From contig DATNPL010000153.1 in the NCBI GenBank assembly GCA_036703255.1, forward strand, positions 53,331-117,330: a stretch of 64,000 bases of DNA, read 5' to 3'. A model generated the notes under the pieces. It saw only the letters and a program-made list of their open reading frames with translations, was not told the DNA's origin and ran no database searches. Below, one piece after another: positions 52,019-60,119 of this stretch; within the stretch, counting starts at the first letter, position 1, and each line of letters starts with the position of its first letter. Source of the DNA: Drouetiella sp036703255. GTDB taxonomy: Bacteria; Cyanobacteriota; Cyanobacteriia; Elainellales; Elainellaceae. The position numbers and the translations under genes were made by a program.

Positions 52019-52174
52019 GGGAGGCGAATGTCGAGTTCGGGTCAGTTTAGCGTTCCCGACTGCCCTAGCAGTTTAGCAGTGCGACAGAGCCTAATTGAGG
52101 GAAGTTTTCAAAACTTTTGCAGAACGCATAAAGACAATTTTTCTTGCACCTGCTTGAAGAACTGCGATCGCCTC

Positions 52175-52564
52175 TCATGGGTTAAGACGATCGCCAAGAG
52201 CTAACGGTTCAGGTGGCGTCTCAGGAGATTGCTCAGAGAGCTGTTGGATATAGCGATCGCCCCAATCTCGCATCAGCAGCAAAATCGGTTCCAGGCTTCG
52301 CCCAAATTCTGTTAGGGAATACTCTACTTTGGGCGGCACTTGGGCATAGACCGTGCGGAGCACCACACCGTCTTGCTCTAATTCACGGAGCTGTAGGGTC
52401 AGCATCCGCTGTGTGCATCCCTGGACTAACCGTTGCAGTTGGTTAAATCGCTTTGTGCCGCTGGTCAGATGGAATAAGATTACGCCTTTCCAACGTCCGC
52501 CAATTACATCCAGCGTGGCTTCTACTGAACAGCCGTAGCGGCGGTTAAATTCTCGCGTGGGCAT
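52175..52564 (-). CDS. HxlR-family redox-type transcriptional regulator
   Basis: 129 residues from ATG 52564 (MPTREFNRRYGCSVEATLD). The winged helix is clear: VIGGRWKGVILFHLTSGTKR, FNQLQRLVQGCTQRMLTLQL and the wing DGVVLRTVYAQVPPKVEYSL. Cys12 matches the conserved sensor cysteine of YodB/HypR regulators, which react with quinones and aldehydes. It diverges from an alcohol/quinone dehydrogenase-like gene. The longer frame to 52900 runs through a GC-rich repeat and is rejected. Confidence 0.92.
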   Translation of the reverse strand: MPTREFNRRYGCSVEATLDVIGGRWKGVILFHLTSGTKRFNQLQRLVQGCTQRMLTLQLRELEQDGVVLRTVYAQVPPKVEYSLTEFGRSLEPILLLMRDWGDRYIQQLSEQSPETPPEPLALGDRLNP

Positions 52565-52674
52565 CCGATCGCTCCATAGGATACTTTTTGATACTACTCC
52601 ACAATAATGTGCGTACTTGGCAAGACTGGGAGTAGTCTCGATAATCAAAGCATAGCAATCTGAAAGATTTAAAG

Positions 52675-52775
52675 CCAAACAGCCTTGGGGGGTTCCCCCA
52701 AACCCCCAGCAGGGGACGAAGCGCGTCCCCCACACCCCCTCCGCACGAGAGGGTAGAAGGGTGGCGGAGGTCGCT
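52675..52775. repeat. GC-rich dispersed-type hairpin repeat
   Basis: TTGGGGG GTT CCCCCAA (52686-52702) and GGGGACG AAGCG CGTCCCC (52713-52731) form two perfect hairpins, followed by CCCCCTCCGC. Read as protein it gives peptides like AGGLGEPPKAV which I recall as a frequent artefact in cyanobacterial databases, so this is likely a multicopy repeat. It lies in the divergent HxlR/dehydrogenase spacer. Confidence 0.65.
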
Positions 52776-52872
52776 TCGCATTGGCGAGGGGCAGTGGTTT
52801 TGGATGAGTTTTTTGGAGAGGTGCGCTCTGCTGATAAAAATTTATGCTTGAAATCAGCAACGCTAAACGATT

Positions 52873-52898
52873 TTGGAAGAGTGTCTTGGAAGAGTGTC
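52873..52898 (+). repeat. 13-bp tandem duplication before the dehydrogenase gene
   Basis: TTGGAAGAGTGTC occurs twice in tandem (52873-52885 and 52886-52898), 20 nt ahead of the ATG. It may be an operator half-site pair for the divergent HxlR regulator or a replication-slippage trace. Confidence 0.6.
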
Positions 52899-52917
52899 AA
52901 TGTTGTGGGAGAAATCT

Positions 52918-53931
52918 ATGAGAGCTTATGAGTTGCGGAACGATCGCACAGATCCTCTTACCTTGGTAGAACGAACGCAGCCACAGCCTAAGTTTGGGCA
53001 GGTCTTGGTCAAAATGCGGGCGGCTAGCCTCAATTACCGTGATCTGCTGATGGCAAAGGGTGCCTATGGGGCGAAAGAGTTTGAGCCGATCGTGCCTTTG
53101 TCGGATGGGGCAGGGGATGTGGTGGCTGTGGGCGAAGGCGTGACGCGGGTGCAGGTGGGCGATCGCGTAGCGGGCATTTTTATGCAAAGTTTTATCTCGG
53201 GTGAGCTAACGCCCGAAAAGGCGAGTTCGGCGCTAGGTGGGGCGATCAATGGCGTCTTGGCAGAATATGTCGTATTTGATCAGCAAGGTCTGGTCAAAAT
53301 TCCTGACTTTCTCAGCTATGAGGAGGCGGCTACTCTGCCCTGTGCCGCCGTCACTGCTTGGAATGCTCTCGTTGTCGAAGGCCAGGTTAAGGCGGGTGAA
53401 ACGGTTCTGCTGCTAGGAACAGGGGGTGTCTCTCTGTTTGCTTTGCAGTTTGCCAAAGCCGCCGGGGCAAAGGTGATCTTGACCAGCAGCAGCGATGACA
53501 AGCTAGAGCGCGCCAAGCAGCTCGGTGCAGATCTGGGCATCAACTACCGAACAACGTCCAATTGGGAAGAAAAAGTCTGGGCGCTGACCGATAGCCGGGG
53601 GGTTGATCACGTTGTCGAGGTGGGCGGTTCGGCCACTCTCTCAAAATCGCTGCGGGCGGTGCGCTATGGCGGCAAGATTGAAATGATTGGCGTATTGAAC
53701 GGCATGGCAGGAGAGGTCAGCACGGTCTCCATTCTGCACAAGCATGTGCGGGTGCAGGGCATTTATGTGGGTTCACGGGATATGTTTGAGGACATGAATC
53801 GAGCGATCGCTCTGCATCAAATTCACCCGGTCATCGATCGCGTCTTTCCGTTTGCTGAGGCGCGATCGGCGATGGCTTACCTAGAGAGCGGCAGCCATTT
53901 TGGTAAGGTGGTAATTCGCTTAAAGCCTTAA
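52918..53931 (+). CDS. Zinc-type alcohol dehydrogenase-like / quinone reductase family protein
   Basis: 337 residues from ATG 52918 (MRAYELRND). MDR superfamily: N-terminal GroES-like domain with LNYRDLLMAKGAYGAKEFEP and LSDGAGDVVAVGEGV, then the Rossmann fold GETVLLLGTGGVSLFALQFAK (here split: GETVLLLGTGG and VSLFALQF). The four structural zinc cysteines are absent and the catalytic cysteine is not at its place, so it is a zinc-free, quinone-oxidoreductase-like member using NAD(P)H. Divergent HxlR gene suggests induction by reactive electrophiles. Confidence 0.88.
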   Translation: MRAYELRNDRTDPLTLVERTQPQPKFGQVLVKMRAASLNYRDLLMAKGAYGAKEFEPIVPLSDGAGDVVAVGEGVTRVQVGDRVAGIFMQSFISGELTPEKASSALGGAINGVLAEYVVFDQQGLVKIPDFLSYEEAATLPCAAVTAWNALVVEGQVKAGETVLLLGTGGVSLFALQFAKAAGAKVILTSSSDDKLERAKQLGADLGINYRTTSNWEEKVWALTDSRGVDHVVEVGGSATLSKSLRAVRYGGKIEMIGVLNGMAGEVSTVSILHKHVRVQGIYVGSRDMFEDMNRAIALHQIHPVIDRVFPFAEARSAMAYLESGSHFGKVVIRLKP

Positions 53932-54080
53932 AATTAGAGCATTCAAGCTGGATTAAATCTGGGGGCAAAAGCGAACTTGGGGTTGATCTTAGGTTAAATA
54001 GTTAAACAACCGCTTGACTTTGAGCAACCGGACTGTCATGCTACAAAAGCTGATTGCGATCGCCCTTTTTTCATAAGCCC

Positions 54081-55016
54081 GTGGCTGAACAGAAACCCCT
54101 AGCGCCTCAAACTCCCGCCATTATGGCTCTGCTCCTTCTGGCAGTCATTTGGGGCTATAACTGGGTTGTCATGAAATTGGGCGTTCAGTATGCTGCCCCT
54201 TTTGACTTTGCGGCGATGCGGGCGTTTTTTGGAGCGCTCAGCCTGTTTTTAGTCATGCTGGCGCTGCGCAAGCCTCTTAAGCCGCCTGCTTTCAAAATGA
54301 CGCTGCTGCTGGGTGTTTTGCAGACGAGCGGCATGATTGGGCTATCCACTTGGGCATTGGTGAGCGGCGGAGCTGGGAAAACTTCCATCCTCTGCTACAC
54401 CATGCCGTTTTGGATTTTGCTGTTTGCCTGGTTGCTATTGGGTGAGCGTTTGCATAAAGCCCAATGGCTACATGTGGCGCTGGCGCTGACAGGGCTAGTG
54501 CTCATCGTGCTGCCGCTCAACTTGACAGACGCTTCCTTGAGCAAGGTGCTGGCGATCCTGGCGGGAATGAGTTGGGGGATGAGCGCGATCGTCGTCAAAA
54601 AAATTACTCAAAATCAGACGGTAGATTTAATTTCCCTTACGGCCTGGCAGATGCTGTTGGGCAGCATTCCCCTCATTTTGGTGTCGCTGTTTTTGCCTAG
54701 CCCTCCGGTGCAATGGACGGGCACCTTCATTGCGGCTTTGTTGTTTAACATTATTCCCGGAACGGCGATCGCCTATCTGCTGTGGATGTTTGCTCTCAAG
54801 AACTTACCCGCAGGCACAGCCGGACTGGGAACTTTGGCAAATCCGGTCATTGGCGTCTTGGCGGCAGCGATGCAGTTGGGCGAAATTCCCGACTTGACGG
54901 AAGCGATCGGCATGATCTTAATCGTCATAGCCTTGACTTTAAACGTGCTGCAAGCCATGAAGCCGCAGCAGCCGATCGCGGCTCCTCTAACCTCTCGTCA
55001 GAGCACAGAAGATTGA
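54081..55016 (+). CDS. EamA/DMT-family transporter
   Basis: 311 residues from GTG 54081; a TTG at 54054 is also in frame but its nine codons cover a HIP1 site and a T-run. Ten membrane helices in two EamA repeats: LAVIWGYNWVVMKLGVQY and AILAGMSWGMSAIVVKKI, each starting a five-helix half. DMT carriers export amino acids, nucleobases or drugs; substrate unknown. It is on the same strand as the dehydrogenase (149-nt gap). Confidence 0.88.
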   Translation: MAEQKPLAPQTPAIMALLLLAVIWGYNWVVMKLGVQYAAPFDFAAMRAFFGALSLFLVMLALRKPLKPPAFKMTLLLGVLQTSGMIGLSTWALVSGGAGKTSILCYTMPFWILLFAWLLLGERLHKAQWLHVALALTGLVLIVLPLNLTDASLSKVLAILAGMSWGMSAIVVKKITQNQTVDLISLTAWQMLLGSIPLILVSLFLPSPPVQWTGTFIAALLFNIIPGTAIAYLLWMFALKNLPAGTAGLGTLANPVIGVLAAAMQLGEIPDLTEAIGMILIVIALTLNVLQAMKPQQPIAAPLTSRQSTED

Positions 55017-55061
55017 GGCTCACCCGTCAGAAAATGGCGATATGCCCCGATCGCCCTCCTA

Positions 55062-55469
55062 TCACCACTGCTTCACCATTACCAAGCAATTTCGCTGGTT
55101 GTCACGGCTGTAGCTAAACCCATCTGCGATCTGCTCCAGCAGCTTGAGGCCGCGCCCACCCGTTGAGTTGGTATCTACTTTTTCAGGCAGGCTCTTGACT
55201 TTTTGCAGCAAGTCAAAGGGTTCGCCATAGTCCCAAATTTTCATTTCAATTTGCTGTTCCGATAGTTGCAGCTCTAGATCAATTGGCAGGTCAATCGCCT
55301 TGCTTTGATGGGCATGGCGAACCGCATTGGTAAATCCTTCTGCTAACAGCGTCTGACATTGCATAAAGGTCGTTTCTGGCAATGAGGACTGAGTAAACTC
55401 ATCAAACCAGGTGAGAACTCGTACCAGTTCACTCAAATCGGTTTTCGCTCGAAGACTACTGTTTGGCAT
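55062..55469 (-). CDS. RsbW-like ATP-binding protein (anti-sigma regulatory factor)
   Basis: 135 residues from ATG 55469 (MPNSSLRAKTDLS). GHKL/HATPase fold: N-box LLAEGFTNAVRHAHQ, G1 box IWDYGEPFD, G2 TGGRGLKLLEQIAD. It is the serine-kinase/anti-sigma type of partner-switching systems. It diverges from the RsbU-like phosphatase at 55861, so the two probably belong to one pathway. No STAS-domain antagonist is visible here. Confidence 0.88.
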   Translation of the reverse strand: MPNSSLRAKTDLSELVRVLTWFDEFTQSSLPETTFMQCQTLLAEGFTNAVRHAHQSKAIDLPIDLELQLSEQQIEMKIWDYGEPFDLLQKVKSLPEKVDTNSTGGRGLKLLEQIADGFSYSRDNQRNCLVMVKQW

Positions 55470-55680
55470 TGCTGAGAATGGCCACAGACATGTAACGTGG
55501 CTTCTGAAGATGAACTGAATATTGATCTGCTCGTAGCACCGCCCAGGTGGTTTTAAGCGAGTTGGGTTGGCGGATCGGTTGGCGTGCAGCACCCCAAAAA
55601 TTAACGTTTAGCCGTCTGCCGACTCCCTTTTTACCCACTCCTAGAGTATCGACAGACTTGGAATACCTGGGTCGTGGCAT
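55456..55680 (-). CDS. Possible 74-residue protein coupled to the RsbW-like gene
   Basis: ATG start at 55680, ends 14 nt inside the RsbW-like gene, an overlap typical of translational coupling. Basic first half (GKKGVGRRLNVNFWG), then TTWAVLRADQYSVHLQ and RYMSVAILSNAKQ. Not recognised and could be chance; listed because the overlap and the absence of rare codons make it plausible. The rest of 55681-55860 shows no gene. Confidence 0.3.
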   Translation of the reverse strand: MPRPRYSKSVDTLGVGKKGVGRRLNVNFWGAARQPIRQPNSLKTTWAVLRADQYSVHLQKPRYMSVAILSNAKQ

Positions 55681-55860
55681 TTAGATTAATGCAGATAATG
55701 ATTTTTTGTTTCATTACCCTCCAGGCAGAATCACTTCAAGCACCTGAATTATAAGTACCCAAATTGCGAACACCCGCATCAACTCTATCCTTTTGGGCAT
55801 GATATTTCCAGAGATGCCGTTAGCCTCTCAAGTCTTAGTTCCTGAAGTCTCAGAGTGATC

Positions 55861-57018
55861 ATGGTGCGAATATTAATTATTGATGATGACCCCGTCATCC
55901 AGATGGTTTTGAGGAAAACGCTTCAAGCCCAAGGTTACGAGATCGCGGCAGCAGGGAGCGGTGAGGAAGGGGTGCTGCAAGCGATCGCCCTGCGCCCTGC
56001 TTTGATTGTTTGCGATTGGCTTATGTCAGGCATTGATGGCTTAGAGGTGTGCCGCCAGATTAAAGCTGACCCTGATTTGGCTAGCACCTTCTTTATCCTA
56101 CTTACCTCTCGATCTGGGGTGGAAGATCGGGTGCGAGGGCTAGATGCTGGAGCCGATGATTTCTTGCCCAAGCCCATCGAAGTGCATGAGCTAAAGGCAA
56201 GAGTGCGATCGGGATTGCGGCTCTACCAAGCAGCTCAAGAGCGGCAGCGCCTGATCCAGGATTTGCAAGCGCAAAAGCAGCTTTTAGATCATGAGTTAGC
56301 TGAGGCTTCTGCCTATGTGCGATCGCTCTTACCTCAGCCGCTGACGGGGAAGGTGGCTACGGCTTCCCGTTTTCTACCCTCTAGCCAGTTGGGGGGCGAT
56401 TGCTTTGATTATTTTTGGCTCGATCCTGACTATCTGGCTATCTACCTACTGGATGTTTCAGGTCATGGGTTAGGCTCAGCACTGCTCTCGGTTTCTGTGC
56501 AAAACATATTGCGATCGCAGTCTCTGCCCAATGTCAATTTCTATCAGCCCAGCGACGTGCTGCGATCGCTCAACGAAGTTTTTGACATGGACGTGCATCA
56601 CAATCGCTATTTCACGATTTGGTATGGGGTTTACAATCAGCAAAAACGACAGTTAATTTATGCCAGTGCTGGGCATCCGCCTGCCGTTTTGATATCAGCC
56701 AATATCGCATCGTCAGCCGACATCAGGCTGCTAAAAACGCAAGGCGTGCCGATCGGCATGTTGAGCGATCGCAAATACACCAGCGAATTTTGCCAAGTTC
56801 AGCCAGACGATACGCTATACCTCTTTAGCGACGGCATTTATGAAGTGGCACAATCTGATGAAACGCCTTGGAATTTAGATGAATTTATCCATTTACTCAG
56901 CCAGCTTCACGGTCTAGAACCAGACCCCTTCGATCAAGTCATTGCTGCCGTACAGTCGCTCAGCGGCAAAGGCAGCTTTGAAGATGATTGCTCACTATTG
57001 CAAGTGAGGTTTGGCTGA
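55861..57018 (+). CDS. Response-regulator PP2C-type phosphatase (RsbU/SpoIIE-like)
   Basis: 385 residues from ATG 55861. Receiver domain with acidic IIDDDP, phosphoacceptor Asp52 in IVCDWLMSG, and the lysine in FLPKPIEV. A coiled linker (AAQERQRLIQDLQAQKQLL) leads to a PPM phosphatase: SQLGGDCFDYFWL, LLDVSGHGLGSALLSV, YASAGHPPAVL and GSFEDDCSLLQ, so all metal aspartates are kept. It would dephosphorylate a STAS anti-sigma antagonist when its receiver is phosphorylated. The cognate kinase is not in the window. Confidence 0.93.
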   Translation: MVRILIIDDDPVIQMVLRKTLQAQGYEIAAAGSGEEGVLQAIALRPALIVCDWLMSGIDGLEVCRQIKADPDLASTFFILLTSRSGVEDRVRGLDAGADDFLPKPIEVHELKARVRSGLRLYQAAQERQRLIQDLQAQKQLLDHELAEASAYVRSLLPQPLTGKVATASRFLPSSQLGGDCFDYFWLDPDYLAIYLLDVSGHGLGSALLSVSVQNILRSQSLPNVNFYQPSDVLRSLNEVFDMDVHHNRYFTIWYGVYNQQKRQLIYASAGHPPAVLISANIASSADIRLLKTQGVPIGMLSDRKYTSEFCQVQPDDTLYLFSDGIYEVAQSDETPWNLDEFIHLLSQLHGLEPDPFDQVIAAVQSLSGKGSFEDDCSLLQVRFG

Positions 57019-57038
57019 TGCAGACCAGGTTTGGCTGA
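57007..57038 (+). repeat. Tandem duplication over a stop codon
   Basis: AGGTTTGGCTGA at 57007-57018 and 57027-57038, a 20-bp period. The first copy ends with the TGA stop of the phosphatase gene. Confidence 0.7.
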
Positions 57039-57177
57039 AGCGCAAAGAGCACCTAGAGAATTTAGGGTTACTATAAAAAATGAAAAATAAATATTACTTA
57101 AATTCCCCGATTTTTAGGGCTTGATCCTATAATCACAGCGTGCTTTTCGCAAATGCAAGGTTCAGTCAGGATTTTTT

Positions 57178-59409
57178 ATGAAACCATTTAAGAAATGCGA
57201 AGCTGTAGCGGCTCTAGCACTGCTACTCGCTTTCGCCGCTGCTCCAAATTCAGCCGCTTTAACATCAAATCTAGTCCTGGCTCAGGCTGCATTCCCGATT
57301 CCGGCACCTCTCCCTCAAGGCACAACGGTCAAAATTGACGGCTCTAGCAGCATGACGTCAATCAACCAAGCGTTGAGCGATCGCTTCAAAACTCAGTTTC
57401 CGGGCACGCAGGTCGATCTGGTCTATAGCGACAGCGAGGCTGCACTTCAGGCTGTTTTAGAGGGCAAGGCTGATTTAGCGGCGATCGGTCGTCCTCTCAC
57501 GGCAGAAGAGCAGGCGCAAGGTCTTGTCGCGGTTCCGGTGGCTCGCAACAGGATCGCCGTTTTTGTCGGCGCTAACAATCCTTTTACCGAGAGTTTAACA
57601 GGCGAACAGTTTGCCAGCATCTTTAGAGGCGAAATCACAGATTGGTCGCAGGTCGGTGGAGTTGATCTTCCCATTCGCTTGATCGATCGCCCTGACAGCA
57701 GCGATACTCGCCGCGCTTTCGCCAATTATCCTGTCTTTCAAGTTGCGCCATTTCAGCCGGGTGCCAGCACCGTCAAGGTGGCAGAAGACAACACCAACGA
57801 GGTTATTCAGCAACTGGGCAACGATGGCATCAGCTATGGCATCACCGATCAGGTAAGCAGCAATCCGGCAGTGCGCATTCTTCCCCTGTATGGTACCTTC
57901 CCCAACGATCCGCGCTACCCCTTTTCGCAGCCTCTCTCTTACGTCTACAAAGGCGCTAATCCCAGCCCAGCCATCCAGGGATTTTTGGGCATCGCCACTG
58001 CGCCCGATAGTCAGGCCGCTGTAGAAACCGCTAGAGTGGCTGCGGCCACTGCGGCCATTGCTGCTGCGCCTGCCGCCGCTCCATCTAATCCGGCTCCGGC
58101 AGCCAGTCCGGCTCCCGCCAGTCCAGATCCAGCATCCGCTTCACCGACTGCTTCTAGCCCGGTGGCTTCGCCAGGAGCAGCCTCACCAGGAGCCGCTTCA
58201 CCGGGAGCCACGGCTCCTGGGTCTGCCGATGGAGGAGCCAACGCCTCTCCTGGCAATCTCATTACTGCCATTGAAGGGGATAGCTTCTTGTCGCGCTGGT
58301 GGTGGCTTCTGCCTGCCTTGGGCGGCTTGGGGCTTTTAGCTTGGCTGCTGCGCGATCGCTCCGAGGCAGAAACCCTCCCAGCAGAGGTGGCTCTGAGGGA
58401 AGCGATCGTCCCTGCAACCGTAATTCCTGAGGCTTCTAATCCTGTCCTTGCATCCACAGCCCTGCCCGAAGTTCATGACAGCCGTATTGTCCTGACGCCG
58501 CGCAACTGCAAATCGGCTCATGCTACCTGGGAGGTGTCAGAAGCCCATAGAACTCTCCTGAAGCAGCAGGGCGGACAAGACCTGAAGCTGCGGCTTTACG
58601 ATGTCACCAATATTGATGCCTATTACCAAACTCCCCACAGCACCCAGGAGTTTGACTGCTCAGAATCTGCTCAAGATCTGCATGTGCCTATTCCAATTGA
58701 CGATCGAGACTATGTTGCTGAGATTGGCTACCTGACTAGCGCCCAGCGATGGCTACCCTTGGCGCGATCGCCCCATGTACGAGTTCCGGTCTGCCTTCCT
58801 TCAGCCGGAGATACCTCAACCCTATATGACCTACCCGTCTATGAGGCTCCGCCAACGGCTGTAGATGAGACATCTTCTAAAGTTGAGCCTGCTGTAGACC
58901 CATCTGCTGTGGTTTTGTCCAATCTTTTAGAGGATTCTAGCCAAACTGTCTCTACATCAGAAACCGTGTCAGGAAACGTGACTGCGGGTAAAGCGATCGC
59001 AGGGGATGCCGTTGCAGCTGCCCGCAGCCGCATCTCTAGCGATCGGGCGACTGCCGAAAGTCGGCTGCTGCTGGTGCCGCGCAGCGCTGAGGAAATCTAT
59101 GCTTACTGGGAAGTTTCTGAAGAGCGCAAACAGGAGTTGCGGCAGAAGGGGGGACAGCGTTTGGTTTTGAGAATCTACGACATTACAGGCGTCGATCTAA
59201 ACGATCAACCTCCTAAAGGACTCCAGCAGTTTGAATGTAGCGAAACGGCTAACGATCGCCATGTTAGCGTGCCATCTTACGGCGACTACATTGCGACGCT
59301 AGGATATCTTACCGGAGAAGGCAGATGGCTCTCGGTTGCGCGATCGGCTCCCGTCAGAATTCGTTCGTCCAATGCCTCTACACCTGGGCAAACTCCGCGC
59401 GATCACTGA
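57178..59409 (+). CDS. Phosphate-binding-protein-like/DUF4912 fusion, single-pass membrane protein
   Basis: 743 residues. Signal peptide (about 1-36), then a PstS-like periplasmic binding domain (about 48-280): GTTVKIDGSSSMTSINQAL, LVYSDSEAALQAVLEGKADL, FRGEITDWSQVGG. An Ala/Pro/Ser linker (about 285-360) is followed by one membrane helix (about 370-392, WWWLLPALGGLGLLAWLL) and an Arg/Asp stop, so the C-terminus is cytosolic. It holds two DUF4912 domains (about 438-545 and 623-730), each with A-x-W-E-V-S-E, LRLYD/LRIYD, and a GYL...RW-x-x-x-AR end. Possibly a transmembrane sensor; ligand and output are unknown. No pst genes adjoin. Confidence 0.85.
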   Translation: MKPFKKCEAVAALALLLAFAAAPNSAALTSNLVLAQAAFPIPAPLPQGTTVKIDGSSSMTSINQALSDRFKTQFPGTQVDLVYSDSEAALQAVLEGKADLAAIGRPLTAEEQAQGLVAVPVARNRIAVFVGANNPFTESLTGEQFASIFRGEITDWSQVGGVDLPIRLIDRPDSSDTRRAFANYPVFQVAPFQPGASTVKVAEDNTNEVIQQLGNDGISYGITDQVSSNPAVRILPLYGTFPNDPRYPFSQPLSYVYKGANPSPAIQGFLGIATAPDSQAAVETARVAAATAAIAAAPAAAPSNPAPAASPAPASPDPASASPTASSPVASPGAASPGAASPGATAPGSADGGANASPGNLITAIEGDSFLSRWWWLLPALGGLGLLAWLLRDRSEAETLPAEVALREAIVPATVIPEASNPVLASTALPEVHDSRIVLTPRNCKSAHATWEVSEAHRTLLKQQGGQDLKLRLYDVTNIDAYYQTPHSTQEFDCSESAQDLHVPIPIDDRDYVAEIGYLTSAQRWLPLARSPHVRVPVCLPSAGDTSTLYDLPVYEAPPTAVDETSSKVEPAVDPSAVVLSNLLEDSSQTVSTSETVSGNVTAGKAIAGDAVAAARSRISSDRATAESRLLLVPRSAEEIYAYWEVSEERKQELRQKGGQRLVLRIYDITGVDLNDQPPKGLQQFECSETANDRHVSVPSYGDYIATLGYLTGEGRWLSVARSAPVRIRSSNASTPGQTPRDH

Positions 59410-59459
59410 CGCTTTAGAGAAGGCCAAAGCTATTTTTAACGGCCTCAAGGTTGCATCTA

Positions 59460-59496
59460 ATGTTTGAAAGCTTTACTCTGCTAGACTTTCAAACAT
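59460..59496 (+). terminator. Hairpin after the DUF4912 fusion gene
   Basis: ATGTTTGAAAG (59460-59470) pairs with CTTTCAAACAT (59486-59496), a perfect 11-bp stem with a 15-nt loop, no T-run. Probable transcript end of the gene before it. The rest of 59410-59637 shows no gene. Confidence 0.5.
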
Positions 59497-59637
59497 CGGA
59501 CGCAGCCAGCTTTGAGCATAAATCACCGTTAGGTTGAATAGGGGCAGCAGGAGATTGATCCGTGATTCCTCGAATAACACTAGGTAGCAATCGCAGCTAA
59601 AACCGAGGAACATTCAACTAGTTCAGAGGCTTGCTAA

Positions 59638-59928
59638 ATGAGAAAACTGCTTTTGATTGCTGGCATGATTCTATGTAGTCTAGGATTAGGTGTGCCTGCC
59701 CTTGCTCAAGATGTAGATCTCTATGAGTATGAAGATGGTAGCGTTACGGCTGTAGATGACGAAGGCAACGCAGCGCATGTAGATGCCGATGGCAACGCTA
59801 CAACGGTTGATGACGAAGGTAATGTTCTTTACGAAGATGTTGACGGCAGCGCTACGCTAGTTGACAGTGAAGGCAACGTTGCTCATGAAGATGCCGATGG
59901 CAACATGACCATTTTGGTAGAACCCTAG
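59638..59928 (+). CDS. Secreted acidic protein with three 18-residue repeats
   Basis: 96 residues. A clean signal peptide (MRKLLLIAGMILCSLGLG, cut after PALAQ, residue 24) leaves a 72-residue acidic mature protein. It has a half unit (DVDLYEYEDGS) and three 18-residue units at 36-53, 54-71 and 72-89 with the form V-D-D-E-G-N-x5-D-x-D-G-N/S. The regular Asp-x-Asp-Gly spacing resembles calcium-binding turns, but no known family was recognised. Basic residues are almost absent after the signal. Stand-alone gene closed by a strong terminator. Confidence 0.8.
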   Translation: MRKLLLIAGMILCSLGLGVPALAQDVDLYEYEDGSVTAVDDEGNAAHVDADGNATTVDDEGNVLYEDVDGSATLVDSEGNVAHEDADGNMTILVEP

Positions 59929-59971
59929 ACGTTGAGTCTTGGCTTCAGGCTTCTTGCAGATTAGATTTCTC

Positions 59972-60014
59972 AACTAAAGCAGACGGAGGCAAAGCCTCCG
60001 TCTGCTTTAGTTTT
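59972..60014. terminator. Bidirectional terminator with 19-bp perfect stem
   Basis: Arms 59972-59990 and 59994-60012, loop AAA, core GACGGAGGC/GCCTCCGTC, followed by TTTT. It lies between the convergent repeat-protein gene and the DUF937 gene. Right after it TTTTGGGCTAA is repeated in tandem (60011-60032). Confidence 0.85.
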
Positions 60015-60119
60015 GGGCTAATTTTGGGCTAAAAAGCTTCTTCCTACCTTGCTTCTCAAGGATGCTTTGCAAAAACGTCCCAAGTAAAGTAGCTACGGCC
60101 ATAGCGGTGCTCACGGCAG

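Noticed and set aside
52565..52900. N-terminal extension of the HxlR protein
   Set aside because: Translation of a GC-rich repeat; the family begins at the ATG at 52564.
58011..58457. 148-codon minus-strand frame rich in Ala and Gly
   Set aside because: Antisense shadow of the Ala/Pro linker of the DUF4912 fusion; low-complexity codons keep both strands open.
59740..59905. Regular repeats considered as a CRISPR array
   Set aside because: The repeats are inside a reading frame with a signal peptide, the 54-bp period has no spacers, and no cas genes are near.
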